This document shows positions 1 through 7,237 of a stretch of 64,000 nucleotides of DNA, piece by piece. A model generated the notes under the pieces. The model saw only the letters and a program-made list of their open reading frames with translations, made no database searches and had not been told where the DNA came from. This DNA is from Streptomyces sp. CB01635 (GTDB lineage: Bacteria > Actinomycetota > Actinomycetes > Streptomycetales > Streptomycetaceae): the NCBI RefSeq assembly GCF_002803065.1, contig NZ_NNBL01000011.1:1-64000 (forward strand). Reading direction: 5' to 3'. The stretch's first letter is position 1; the number at the start of each line of letters is the position of its first letter. The position numbers and the translations under genes were made by a program.

Positions 1-184
1 CCTGTGCGTGCACAACTTCTCGCGCTTCGCCCAGCCCACCGAACTCGACCTCCAGGCCTTCAGCGGCCGGCACCCGGTCGAGCTGATCGGCGGGGTGCGC
101 TTTCCGGCCATCGGTGAACTGCCCTATCTCCTCACCCTCGCAGGTCACGGCTTCTACTGGTTCCGGCTGCGCAAGGACGCCTGA
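1..184 (+). CDS. treS: Trehalose synthase C-terminus (partial)
   Basis: This is the last ~60 codons of a gene that begins before the window. The peptide (LCVHNFSRFAQPTELDL... ending YWFRLRKDA) looks like the C-terminal beta-sandwich of GH13 trehalose synthase, which interconverts maltose and trehalose. The identity is strengthened by the next two genes, maltokinase and branching enzyme, which follow treS in the actinobacterial GlgE pathway. The gap to maltokinase is about 150 bases with no clear terminator, so co-transcription is likely. Only the end is visible, so another GH13 enzyme cannot be fully excluded. Confidence 0.85.
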   Translation, partial: LCVHNFSRFAQPTELDLQAFSGRHPVELIGGVRFPAIGELPYLLTLAGHGFYWFRLRKDA

Positions 185-336
185 ACGCCGCCCGGGGAGG
201 GCCGGTTTCCGCCGCCCCTCCCTGGGCACCCATCACCACACACCCCGACACGTCCCGCTCGTTCTGCCTCTGCCGCATTTCCGGGACGCCGCCCCGCACC
301 CAGTCGCGGCCCGCCCCGGGGAAAGGACGTGACGCC

Positions 337-1764
337 ATGCCGGATGCCGTCACCCGAACCGGCTCGACCGCGCGACCCGAACTGCTCGCCTCGCTCGACC
401 CGCTCCTGCGCGCGTGGCTGCCCCGGCAACGCTGGTTCGCGGGCAGAACGACACCCGCCCTCACCCTGCTCGCCGCGACGGACCTGCTGCCGGTCACGGC
501 ACGCCAGCCGGGCCTGATCCACGCCCTTCTGCGCGTCGAGCCCACCCAGGACACGTACCAACTCCTGCTGGGCGTGAGGGAGTCACTGCCCCCGTACCTG
601 GCGCCGGCCCTCATCGGCCATGTCACGCAGGGTCCCCTCGCCGGACGCACGGTCTACGAGGCCCTGCTCGACCCCCGCCTGACGGACCTCCTCCTGGAGC
701 GGCTGCGCCACCCGGGCCGCCTGGGCGGACTCCGCTTCGCGCACGACGGCGCGACCCCGATCCCGCCGGACCTCGCCCCACGCCCCCTCGACGCGGAGCA
801 GTCCAACTCGTCGATCATTTACGGAGATACGTTCATCCTCAAGGTGTTCCGTCGTGTGACGCCGGGCCTCAATCCGGACCTGGAACTCCAGCGCGCGCTG
901 GCCGACGAGGGCTGCGGTCGCGCGCTCGCCCCGGTGGCGTGGTTCGAGACGACGGACGACGATCCGCTCTCGCTGGGCCTGCTCCAGCCCTACCTCACGG
1001 GCGCGACGGACGGCTGGGACCTCGCGCTCGGCGAGCTGTCCAAGGGGCAGGACTTCCGCCACGAGGCCCGCGAACTGGGCCGCGCGACAGCGGAGATCCA
1101 TCTCGCCCTGGCGCACGCCCTGCCGACGGTCACCCTGGGCCGCGCCCACACGGTGCAGCTGGCCCATTCGATGAAGGACCGCCTGGACAAGGCGGTCCAG
1201 GCCGTGCCCGCTCTCCATCCCTACGCGCCCGCGCTGCACACCGCCTTCGACGCCCTCGCGGCCGACACGACCCCCCGCACCGCCCAGCGCGTGCACGGGG
1301 ACCTGCACCTGGGCCAGTGCCTGCGCTCGCCCGCCGGGGCCTGGTCGGTCATCGACTTCGAGGGCGAGCCGTCCCGCCCCCTGCCCGAACGCCGGCTGCC
1401 GCACCCGCCCGCCCGCGACGTGGCCGGCATGCTGCGCTCCTTCGACTACGCGGCCCGCACCAGCCGGCCCTGGGCGCCGGACTGGGCGCGCGGGTGCCGG
1501 GACGCCTACTGCGCGGGCTACGCGCAGGCCGCAGGCGACGATCCGCGGACGGACCCGGTCCTGCTGCGCGCCTACGAGACGGACAAGGCGGTCTACGAAG
1601 CCGTCTACGAGGCCCATCACCGCCCGGACTGGCTGTCGATCCCGCTGTCGGCGATCGACCGCCTCGCCACGGAGGCCTCCGGCATGCCGCGCCCCCGCAC
1701 CGGAGACGCGGACGCGGCACCGCAGCACCCCATGTCGACCCCGAGCCAGGAGGCCACCCCGTGA
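337..1764 (+). CDS. mak: Maltokinase
   Basis: Maltokinase (Pep2/Mak) phosphorylates maltose with ATP to maltose-1-phosphate, the donor used by GlgE to extend alpha-glucans. The 475-residue product has the aminoglycoside-phosphotransferase-like kinase fold. The catalytic loop HGDLHLGQ is at residues 320-327 and the metal-binding IDFEGEP segment starts at 339. The N-terminal WLPRQRWFAGR motif is typical of the maltokinase N-cap. The ATG has GAAAGGA about 9 bases upstream. The stop overlaps the glgB GTG start by 4 bases (GTGA), so the two are translationally coupled. Cytoplasmic; the treS-mak-glgB order supports the role. Confidence 0.95.
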   Translation: MPDAVTRTGSTARPELLASLDPLLRAWLPRQRWFAGRTTPALTLLAATDLLPVTARQPGLIHALLRVEPTQDTYQLLLGVRESLPPYLAPALIGHVTQGPLAGRTVYEALLDPRLTDLLLERLRHPGRLGGLRFAHDGATPIPPDLAPRPLDAEQSNSSIIYGDTFILKVFRRVTPGLNPDLELQRALADEGCGRALAPVAWFETTDDDPLSLGLLQPYLTGATDGWDLALGELSKGQDFRHEARELGRATAEIHLALAHALPTVTLGRAHTVQLAHSMKDRLDKAVQAVPALHPYAPALHTAFDALAADTTPRTAQRVHGDLHLGQCLRSPAGAWSVIDFEGEPSRPLPERRLPHPPARDVAGMLRSFDYAARTSRPWAPDWARGCRDAYCAGYAQAAGDDPRTDPVLLRAYETDKAVYEAVYEAHHRPDWLSIPLSAIDRLATEASGMPRPRTGDADAAPQHPMSTPSQEATP

Positions 1765-4001
1765 CGCACGACCCCTCCCGCTCCACACCGCCCACACCCG
1801 TCACCGCCGCCCCTTCCCCGACCTCCGCCGCCGACCGCGACCGCCTCCTCGCCGGCACCCACCACGACCCGCACTCCACCCTTGGCGCGCACACCACGCC
1901 CGCCGGGACGGCGTTCCGGGCGCTACGCCCATACGCCCGCGCGGTCACGGTCGTCGCGGACGGCCTCCGGGTCGTGCTGCACGACGACGGCGACGGCTTC
2001 TTCTCGGGCCTCGCCGACCTGCCCGCACCCCCGGCCGACTACCGCCTCCTGGTCACCTACGAGGGCGCAGCCGAGCACGAGACCCCGGACCCGTACGGGC
2101 TGCTGCCCGCGCTCTGCGAGTTCGACCTGCACCTGATCGGCGAGGGCCGGCACGAGCAGCTGTGGCAGGCGCTCGGCGCGCACCCCATGACGCACCAGGG
2201 CATCACCGGCACCCGCTTCACCGTCTGGGCGCCCAACGCCCAAGGGGTGCGCGTCGTGGGCGACTTCAACTACTGGAACGGCACGGGCTTCCCGATGCGC
2301 TCGCTCGGCTCCACGGGGATCTGGGAGCTCTTCGTCCCGGCCCTCGGCGAGGGTGAGCTGTACAAGTTCGAGATCACCCGCCCGGACGGCTCGAAGACGA
2401 TGCGCGCGGACCCGCTGGCCCGCCGCACGGAGGTCCCGCCCGCCAACTCCTCGATCATCGACGCGTCGCACCACAGCTGGCACGACGCCGAGTGGATGGC
2501 CCGCCGCGGCACTCCGCCCGTGCACGAGGCCCCGTTCTCGGTCTACGAGATCCACCTCGCGTCCTGGCGGCCCGGCCTCACGTACCGTCAGCTGGCCGAT
2601 CAACTGCCTTCGTACGTTGCCGACTTGGGGTTCACGCACGTAGAGCTGATGCCCGTGGCCGAGCACCCCTTCGGCGGGTCGTGGGGCTACCAGGTCACCG
2701 GCTTCTACGCCCCGACGGCCCGCATGGGCACGCCCGACGACTTCCGGCATCTGGTCGACGCGCTGCACCAGGCCGGCATCGGCGTCCTCATGGACTGGGT
2801 GCCGGCCCACTTCCCGCGCGACGACTGGGCGCTCGCCGAGTTCGACGGCCGCACCCTGTACGAGCACGAGGACCCGCTGCGCGCCGCCCACCCCGACTGG
2901 GGCACCCTCGAGTTCGACTACGGCCGCAAGGAGGTCCGCAACTTCCTGGTCGCCAACGCCGTGTACTGGTGCGAGGAGTTCCACATCGACGGCCTGCGCG
3001 TCGACGCCGTCGCCTCCATGCTGTACCTCGACTACTCGCGCGAGCACGGCCGGTGGACCCCGAACCAGTACGGCGGACGGGAGAACCTGGACGCGGTCGA
3101 GTTCCTCCAGGAGATGAACGCGACGCTGTACCGCAGGGTCCCCGGCGTCGTCACGATCGCCGAGGAGTCGACCGCGTGGGACGGCGTGACCCGGGCGACC
3201 CACCACATCGGACCGGGCGGCTTCGGGGGTCTCGGCTTCGGCCTGAAGTGGAACATGGGCTGGATGCACGACTCGCTCGGCTACGTGTCCCACGACCCGG
3301 TCCACCGCAGCTACCACCACGACGAGATGACGTTCTCGATGGTCTACGCGTACAGCGAGAACTACGTCCTGCCGATCTCGCACGACGAGGTGGTCCACGG
3401 CAAGAAGGCGCTGGTCTCCAAGATGCCCGGCGACTGGTGGCAGCAGCGGGCGACCCAACGCGCCTACCTGGGCTTCATGTGGTCCCACCCGGGCAAGCAA
3501 CTCCTCTTCATGGGGCAGGAGTTCGCGCAGGGCGCGGAGTGGTCGGAGGCGCACGGCCCGGACTGGTGGCTGCTCGACCCGTCGTACCCGGCGGAGCCCG
3601 ACCACCGCGGTGTCCGCGACCTCACCCGCGACCTGAACGCCGTCTACCGGAACGAACCGGCACTCTGGCAGCGCGACATGGACCCGGCGGGCTTCGAGTG
3701 GATCGTCGGTGACGCGGCGCAGGACAACGTCTTCGCGTTCCTGCGCCGCGCCGCCGACGGCAGCCCGCTCATGTCGGTGTCCAACTTCTCGCCGGTGGTG
3801 CGCCACGGGTACCGGCTCGGCGCCCCCGACGACGTACCGGCCTGGCACGAGGTCCTCAACACCGACGCCGCCCGCTACGGCGGCGGTGACGTCGGCAACC
3901 CGGACCCGGTCAAGCCGGACGCCCAGGGTGCCCATGGGCGTCCGGCCAGTGTCCGGCTCACGCTCCCGCCGCTCGCGACGGTGTGGCTCAGGCCCGCGTG
4001 A
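1761..4001 (+). CDS. glgB: 1,4-alpha-glucan branching enzyme
   Basis: GH13 branching enzyme of about 746 residues that introduces alpha-1,6 branches into alpha-glucan. It has an N-terminal N1/CBM48 region, then the (beta/alpha)8 barrel. Predicted catalytic residues are D415 (nucleophile, in GLRVDAVASM), E468 (acid/base, in TIAEES) and D542 (in PISHDEV). I chose the GTG that overlaps the maltokinase stop: CAGGAGG lies 7 bases upstream and the reading frame further upstream is the shadow of mak. The first 25-30 residues are Pro/Thr/Ser-rich and probably disordered. It is the third step of the treS-mak-(glgE)-glgB route. Its stop codon abuts the convergent helD stop. Confidence 0.97.
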   Translation: MTHDPSRSTPPTPVTAAPSPTSAADRDRLLAGTHHDPHSTLGAHTTPAGTAFRALRPYARAVTVVADGLRVVLHDDGDGFFSGLADLPAPPADYRLLVTYEGAAEHETPDPYGLLPALCEFDLHLIGEGRHEQLWQALGAHPMTHQGITGTRFTVWAPNAQGVRVVGDFNYWNGTGFPMRSLGSTGIWELFVPALGEGELYKFEITRPDGSKTMRADPLARRTEVPPANSSIIDASHHSWHDAEWMARRGTPPVHEAPFSVYEIHLASWRPGLTYRQLADQLPSYVADLGFTHVELMPVAEHPFGGSWGYQVTGFYAPTARMGTPDDFRHLVDALHQAGIGVLMDWVPAHFPRDDWALAEFDGRTLYEHEDPLRAAHPDWGTLEFDYGRKEVRNFLVANAVYWCEEFHIDGLRVDAVASMLYLDYSREHGRWTPNQYGGRENLDAVEFLQEMNATLYRRVPGVVTIAEESTAWDGVTRATHHIGPGGFGGLGFGLKWNMGWMHDSLGYVSHDPVHRSYHHDEMTFSMVYAYSENYVLPISHDEVVHGKKALVSKMPGDWWQQRATQRAYLGFMWSHPGKQLLFMGQEFAQGAEWSEAHGPDWWLLDPSYPAEPDHRGVRDLTRDLNAVYRNEPALWQRDMDPAGFEWIVGDAAQDNVFAFLRRAADGSPLMSVSNFSPVVRHGYRLGAPDDVPAWHEVLNTDAARYGGGDVGNPDPVKPDAQGAHGRPASVRLTLPPLATVWLRPA

Positions 4002-4011
4002 TCAGGGCCTG
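3989..4011. terminator. Hairpin spanning the glgB/helD stop codons
   Basis: CAGGCCC and GGGCCTG form a 7-bp stem around a 9-base loop. The loop holds both convergent stop codons back to back (TGATCA). There is no T-tract. It is a candidate compact bidirectional terminator shared by glgB and helD; termination activity is inferred only. Confidence 0.4.
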
Positions 4012-6296
4012 TCCGGGGAACCCGGGACAGTCCTCAGCACGCCGCGCAGCGACTCGGGCAGCTCCCCGCCGTGCAAGACGCCGAGCGTCTGGGTGGCCCG
4101 GGTCAGCGCGACGTAGAGATCACTGACGCCGTACTCGCCCGGCTCCACGACCAGCACCCGGTCGAACTCGAGCCCCTTGGCCTGGCGGGGGTCGAGCAGC
4201 ACCAGGTGCTTGGTGAGGTCGGGCTCGCCGCCCGCCACCACGTCCGGCAGCACGGCGGCGAGCGCCGCGTGCAGCCGGCGGGGGGCGATCACCGCGAGCC
4301 GCCCCTCCTCGGGAGTGGCGGCGACGGCCTCCTCGGCCACGGCCTTCACGACGTCGCCGGCCGCGCGCGCCCAGGGGCGCACTCCCGTCGAGCGGACCGA
4401 GGACGGCGGCTCGAAGCCGGGGTGCTCGGCGCGCAGCACCGCCGCCGCCACGTCCATGATCTCGGACGGCGTGCGGTAGTTGACGCCGAGCCGGGTGTGC
4501 TCCCAGCGGTCCGCGACGTACGGCGCGAGGATCTTCTCCCACGATCCGACGCCGGCCTCCTCGGCGGTCTGCGCGGGGTCGCCGACCAGCGTCATCGACC
4601 GCGTCGGCGAGCGGCGCATCAGCAGCCGCCACGCCATCGGCGACAGCTCCTGCGCCTCGTCGACGATGATGTGCCCGAACGCCCAGGTCCGGTCGGCGGC
4701 CGCGCGCTCGGCAGCGCTGCGGTGGTCCTCCTCCTCGTACCAGTCGGCGACCCGCTCGGCATCGACGATGTCGTGCGCGGCGAGGACCTCGGAGTCCTCC
4801 TCGTCCTCGAACTCGTATGTCTCGGAGCCGCGCGAGAGTTCGAGGACGCCCTGCGCGTAGGCGATCCGCTCCTGGCGAGCCGCCTCGGCCAGGGCGCGTT
4901 CGGCGCTGTCGTCGACGCCGATCAGCTCGGCGGCCTCGTCGAGAAGCGGAACGTCGGCGGGTGTCCAGTCCGCCGGCCCCGTCACGTCGCGCCGGATCGC
5001 CTTCGCGTCCTCGCCGGCCAGGTGCACAGGCTCGGCCAGGAAGTCCGCGACAAGGTCCTGCGGGGTGAGCCGGGGCCACAACTCCTCGATGGCGGCGTGC
5101 ACTTCGGCGCTGGCGGCGACGCCCTTGCCGATCTGGGCGAGGTCGTCGGGGCCGAGGAAGTTGGGGCCGCCGTACGGGTCGGCGCCGATGCGCTCCGCGA
5201 GCTGGGCGGTGAGCGCGTCGATGATCCGGAAGGCGAAGTGGGGGCGGGCGAGGTTGTGCGGCAGGAGCGTGTCGCGGCCGGCCTGCCGGGCTTCGTAGGC
5301 GATCTCCCAGTCGAGGATGAGGTCACCGTCGTCGTGCCGGACGATCAACGGGGCGCCGGGCTCGGGGAGCTGCTGCCGGTCGCGGACGGCGAGCGCGAGC
5401 GCGTCCACCATGGCCTCGGCGCCCTTGACGGCGGCGGCGTGCGGGGTGTCCTCGGCGGTGGCGTGCACGCCGGGGAACAGCTCACCGAGCGAGGCGAGCA
5501 GCACGCCGGTCTCGCCGAGCGCGGGCAGGACCTCGCCGATGTAGCCGAGGAAGGCGGGGTTCGGGCCGACGATGAGGACGGCCCGCTTGGCGAGGAGCTC
5601 CCGCTGCTCGTACAGGAGGAACGCCGCGCGGTGCAGCGCCACCGCGGTCTTGCCCGTGCCGGGGCCGCCCTCCACCACGAGCACGCCGCGGTGCGAGTGG
5701 CGGATGATCCGGTCCTGCTCGGCCTGGATGGTCTGCACGATGTCGCCCATGCGGCCGGTGCGGGCCGAGTTCAGGGCGGCGAGCAGTACGGCGTCGCCCG
5801 TCGGGTCCTCGAACCCGGTGCGCTCCTCGTCATCGAGGTCGAGGATCTCGTCGTGCAGCTCGGTGACGGTGCGGCCCTCGGTGGTGAGGTGGCGCCGCCG
5901 CCTGATGCCCATGGGCGTGTGCCCGGTGGCGAGATAGAAGGGGCGGGCGACCGGCGCGCGCCAGTCGATCAGAATCGGGGTGTGCTCGCTGTCGTCCTCG
6001 CGAATTCCGATGCGCCCGATGTGATGTGTGGTGCCGCCCGCCTTTTCGGTGAGATCGATCCGGCCGAAGCACAGCGAACCGTCGACCGCGTTCAGCGCGG
6101 CGAGCAGGCCGGAACGCTCGACGACGAGGAGATCCCTTTCGAGCCGCGCCTGCTGCCCGGTGCCGACCGGTGTCAGGGCGTCCGAGACCGACTCTGCGGC
6201 GTCGCCGCGCAGCACATCGACGCGCGCGTAAAGCCGGTCGATGAATTCCTGCTCTTTCTGCAATTCAGCGATTTCACGCGCTTCACGGGTTGACAA
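4002..6296 (-). CDS. helD: HelD-like RNA polymerase-remodelling helicase
   Basis: UvrD/Rep-like superfamily 1 ATPase of 764 residues, of the HelD group that binds RNA polymerase and frees it from DNA, nucleic acid or (in some members) rifamycins. Walker A GGPGTGKT is at residues 210-217. Walker B VDEAQELSP, GDPAQT, LGVNYRTP and LYVALTRATQ follow in SF1 order. The N-terminal ~60 residues are the coiled-coil expected to enter the secondary channel. An acidic stretch around residue 480 (EFEDEEDSE) may be the primary-channel loop (inference). The start is TTG with AGGGAG 5 bases upstream; this site lies in the arm of an RNA stem (see leader). I did not recognise a rifamycin-associated element, so a HelR resistance role is not supported. 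Confidence 0.9.
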   Translation of the reverse strand: MSTREAREIAELQKEQEFIDRLYARVDVLRGDAAESVSDALTPVGTGQQARLERDLLVVERSGLLAALNAVDGSLCFGRIDLTEKAGGTTHHIGRIGIREDDSEHTPILIDWRAPVARPFYLATGHTPMGIRRRRHLTTEGRTVTELHDEILDLDDEERTGFEDPTGDAVLLAALNSARTGRMGDIVQTIQAEQDRIIRHSHRGVLVVEGGPGTGKTAVALHRAAFLLYEQRELLAKRAVLIVGPNPAFLGYIGEVLPALGETGVLLASLGELFPGVHATAEDTPHAAAVKGAEAMVDALALAVRDRQQLPEPGAPLIVRHDDGDLILDWEIAYEARQAGRDTLLPHNLARPHFAFRIIDALTAQLAERIGADPYGGPNFLGPDDLAQIGKGVAASAEVHAAIEELWPRLTPQDLVADFLAEPVHLAGEDAKAIRRDVTGPADWTPADVPLLDEAAELIGVDDSAERALAEAARQERIAYAQGVLELSRGSETYEFEDEEDSEVLAAHDIVDAERVADWYEEEDHRSAAERAAADRTWAFGHIIVDEAQELSPMAWRLLMRRSPTRSMTLVGDPAQTAEEAGVGSWEKILAPYVADRWEHTRLGVNYRTPSEIMDVAAAVLRAEHPGFEPPSSVRSTGVRPWARAAGDVVKAVAEEAVAATPEEGRLAVIAPRRLHAALAAVLPDVVAGGEPDLTKHLVLLDPRQAKGLEFDRVLVVEPGEYGVSDLYVALTRATQTLGVLHGGELPESLRGVLRTVPGSPDRP

Positions 6297-6303
6297 AGCG
6301 GCT

Positions 6304-6392
6304 CCCTGCCAGGTACGATGTGTTTATTCGGCCCCTCGTGAGGGGCCTTTTCTGTGGGCACACAGAAACACCAAATATACCCCCTGGCAGGG
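6304..6392 (-). promoter_or_regulatory. Nested inverted-repeat leader of helD
   Basis: A perfect 10-bp inverted repeat (CCCTGCCAGG at 6304-6313, CCTGGCAGGG at 6383-6392) encloses two further perfect hairpins. These are GGCCCCT-CGTG-AGGGGCC (6330-6347) and TTTCTGTG-GGCA-CACAGAAA (6349-6368). Read on the minus strand, the downstream outer arm runs directly into AGGGAG, the ribosome-binding site of helD. Closing the outer stem would mask initiation. If transcription instead starts after a TATATT box at 6374-6379, the outer repeat would be a DNA operator over the promoter. Both readings are inference. Confidence 0.55.
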
Positions 6393-6462
6393 TCCAATTG
6401 CACCCCGGGGATTTCACCGCCGCTATTCGGCCCGGTCAACGGCCTCCGCCGGACCGGCGTGA

Positions 6463-6789
6463 TCAGACGACCTCCGCCAGTTCCTCCAGCAGTCGCCTCT
6501 TCGGGCGTGCCCCGACCCGCGTCCACACCGGCTCGCCGTCCTTGAAGACCATGAGCGTCGGCATCGACAGCACCCCGTATCGCACCGCGGTCCCCGGGTT
6601 GTGATCCACGTCGATCACCACGACGTCGAGCCGCTCCCGCTCCTCGTCCGCGATGGAGCGCAGCACCGGTGCGAGCTGCCGGCACGGCCCGCACCACTCG
6701 GCGGTGAACTCCACCAGGACCGGCCGCCCGGCTCCCAGCACCTCTGTGTCGAAGTCCGCGTCCGTGACGTCCCTCAGATCCGTACTCAC
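6463..6789 (-). CDS. trxA: Thioredoxin
   Basis: Thioredoxin of 108 residues with the active site WCGPC at residues 32-36 and the cis-proline in SMPTLMVF. It reduces protein disulfides in the cytoplasm using thioredoxin reductase. The start is GTG, one base after the stop of the MerR gene, so the two form an operon and initiation probably depends on coupling. There is a second, larger thioredoxin-fold gene at 31041. No reductase gene is nearby. Confidence 0.95.
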   Translation of the reverse strand: MSTDLRDVTDADFDTEVLGAGRPVLVEFTAEWCGPCRQLAPVLRSIADEERERLDVVVIDVDHNPGTAVRYGVLSMPTLMVFKDGEPVWTRVGARPKRRLLEELAEVV

Positions 6790-6790
6790 T

Positions 6791-7195
6791 TCACCCTCCC
6801 AGTTCGCAGCGCGGCGACGGGTCCTCGCCCGCCAGCGCGTCCATGGCCTCCTCGGCGCGCTCCAGCTGCGCGCCGACCTTCTCCCGAACGGCGGTCAACT
6901 CGCCGATCAGCGCATCGAGTTCGCCGAGCTTGCGGCGGTACACCGCGAGCGAGGCGGGGCACGAGTCGCCCTCCGGGTGCCCGGCCCGCAAGCACTCCAC
7001 GAACGGCCGGGTCTCCTCCAGCTCGAACCCGAAGTCCTGGAGCGTCCTGATCTGCCGCAGGGCCCGCAGGTCCGTCTCGTCGTACGTGCGGTAACCGTTG
7101 CCGCCGCGCCGCGCGGGCAGCAGCCCGCGCGACTCGTAGTACCTCAGCGTCCGCGTGGTCGTGCCCGCCCGCTCAGCCAGCTCTCCGATGCGCAT
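6791..7195 (-). CDS. MerR-family transcriptional regulator
   Basis: A 134-residue regulator with an N-terminal winged helix (MRIGELAERAGTTTRTLRYYESRGLL) and a long dimerisation helix. There are Cys residues in ECLRAG, DSCPAS and near the C-terminus (PRCELGG). These resemble thiol or metal sensing positions in MerR proteins, but the exact ligand is not evident. It is translationally linked to trxA, suggesting a redox or thiol stress input. A dyad with AACGTT at its centre lies just upstream of its ATG and is a plausible autoregulatory site. Its promoter must overlap the end of the upstream exporter gene. Confidence 0.9.
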   Translation of the reverse strand: MRIGELAERAGTTTRTLRYYESRGLLPARRGGNGYRTYDETDLRALRQIRTLQDFGFELEETRPFVECLRAGHPEGDSCPASLAVYRRKLGELDALIGELTAVREKVGAQLERAEEAMDALAGEDPSPRCELGG

Positions 7196-7200
7196 GTCTT

Positions 7201-7224
7201 CGACGGTAAACGTTGACCCCGACG
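7201..7224. promoter_or_regulatory. Candidate MerR operator
   Basis: Imperfect dyad with core GTAAACGTTGAC (7206-7217) flanked by CGACG/CGACG, just upstream of the merR start. MerR proteins usually bind dyads with AACGTT-like centres inside long promoter spacers. Binding is inferred from position and symmetry. Confidence 0.4.
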
Positions 7225-7237
7225 GAAAGGCCAGCGA

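Noticed and set aside
1923..3935. A long minus-strand open frame opposite glgB
   Set aside because: Val/Arg/Asp-rich low-complexity product that mirrors GC-rich codon use of glgB. No motif and no start signal.
4071..6293. A plus-strand frame of about 740 codons opposite helD
   Set aside because: Shadow of the helD coding sequence; the minus-strand reading has complete helicase motifs.
6371..6393. CsoR/CstR-like copper or sulfide operator (ATACCC ... GGGT) before helD
   Set aside because: Only one half matches the usual ATACCC/GGGTAT dyad, and the bases are better explained by the 10-bp outer repeat of the leader.
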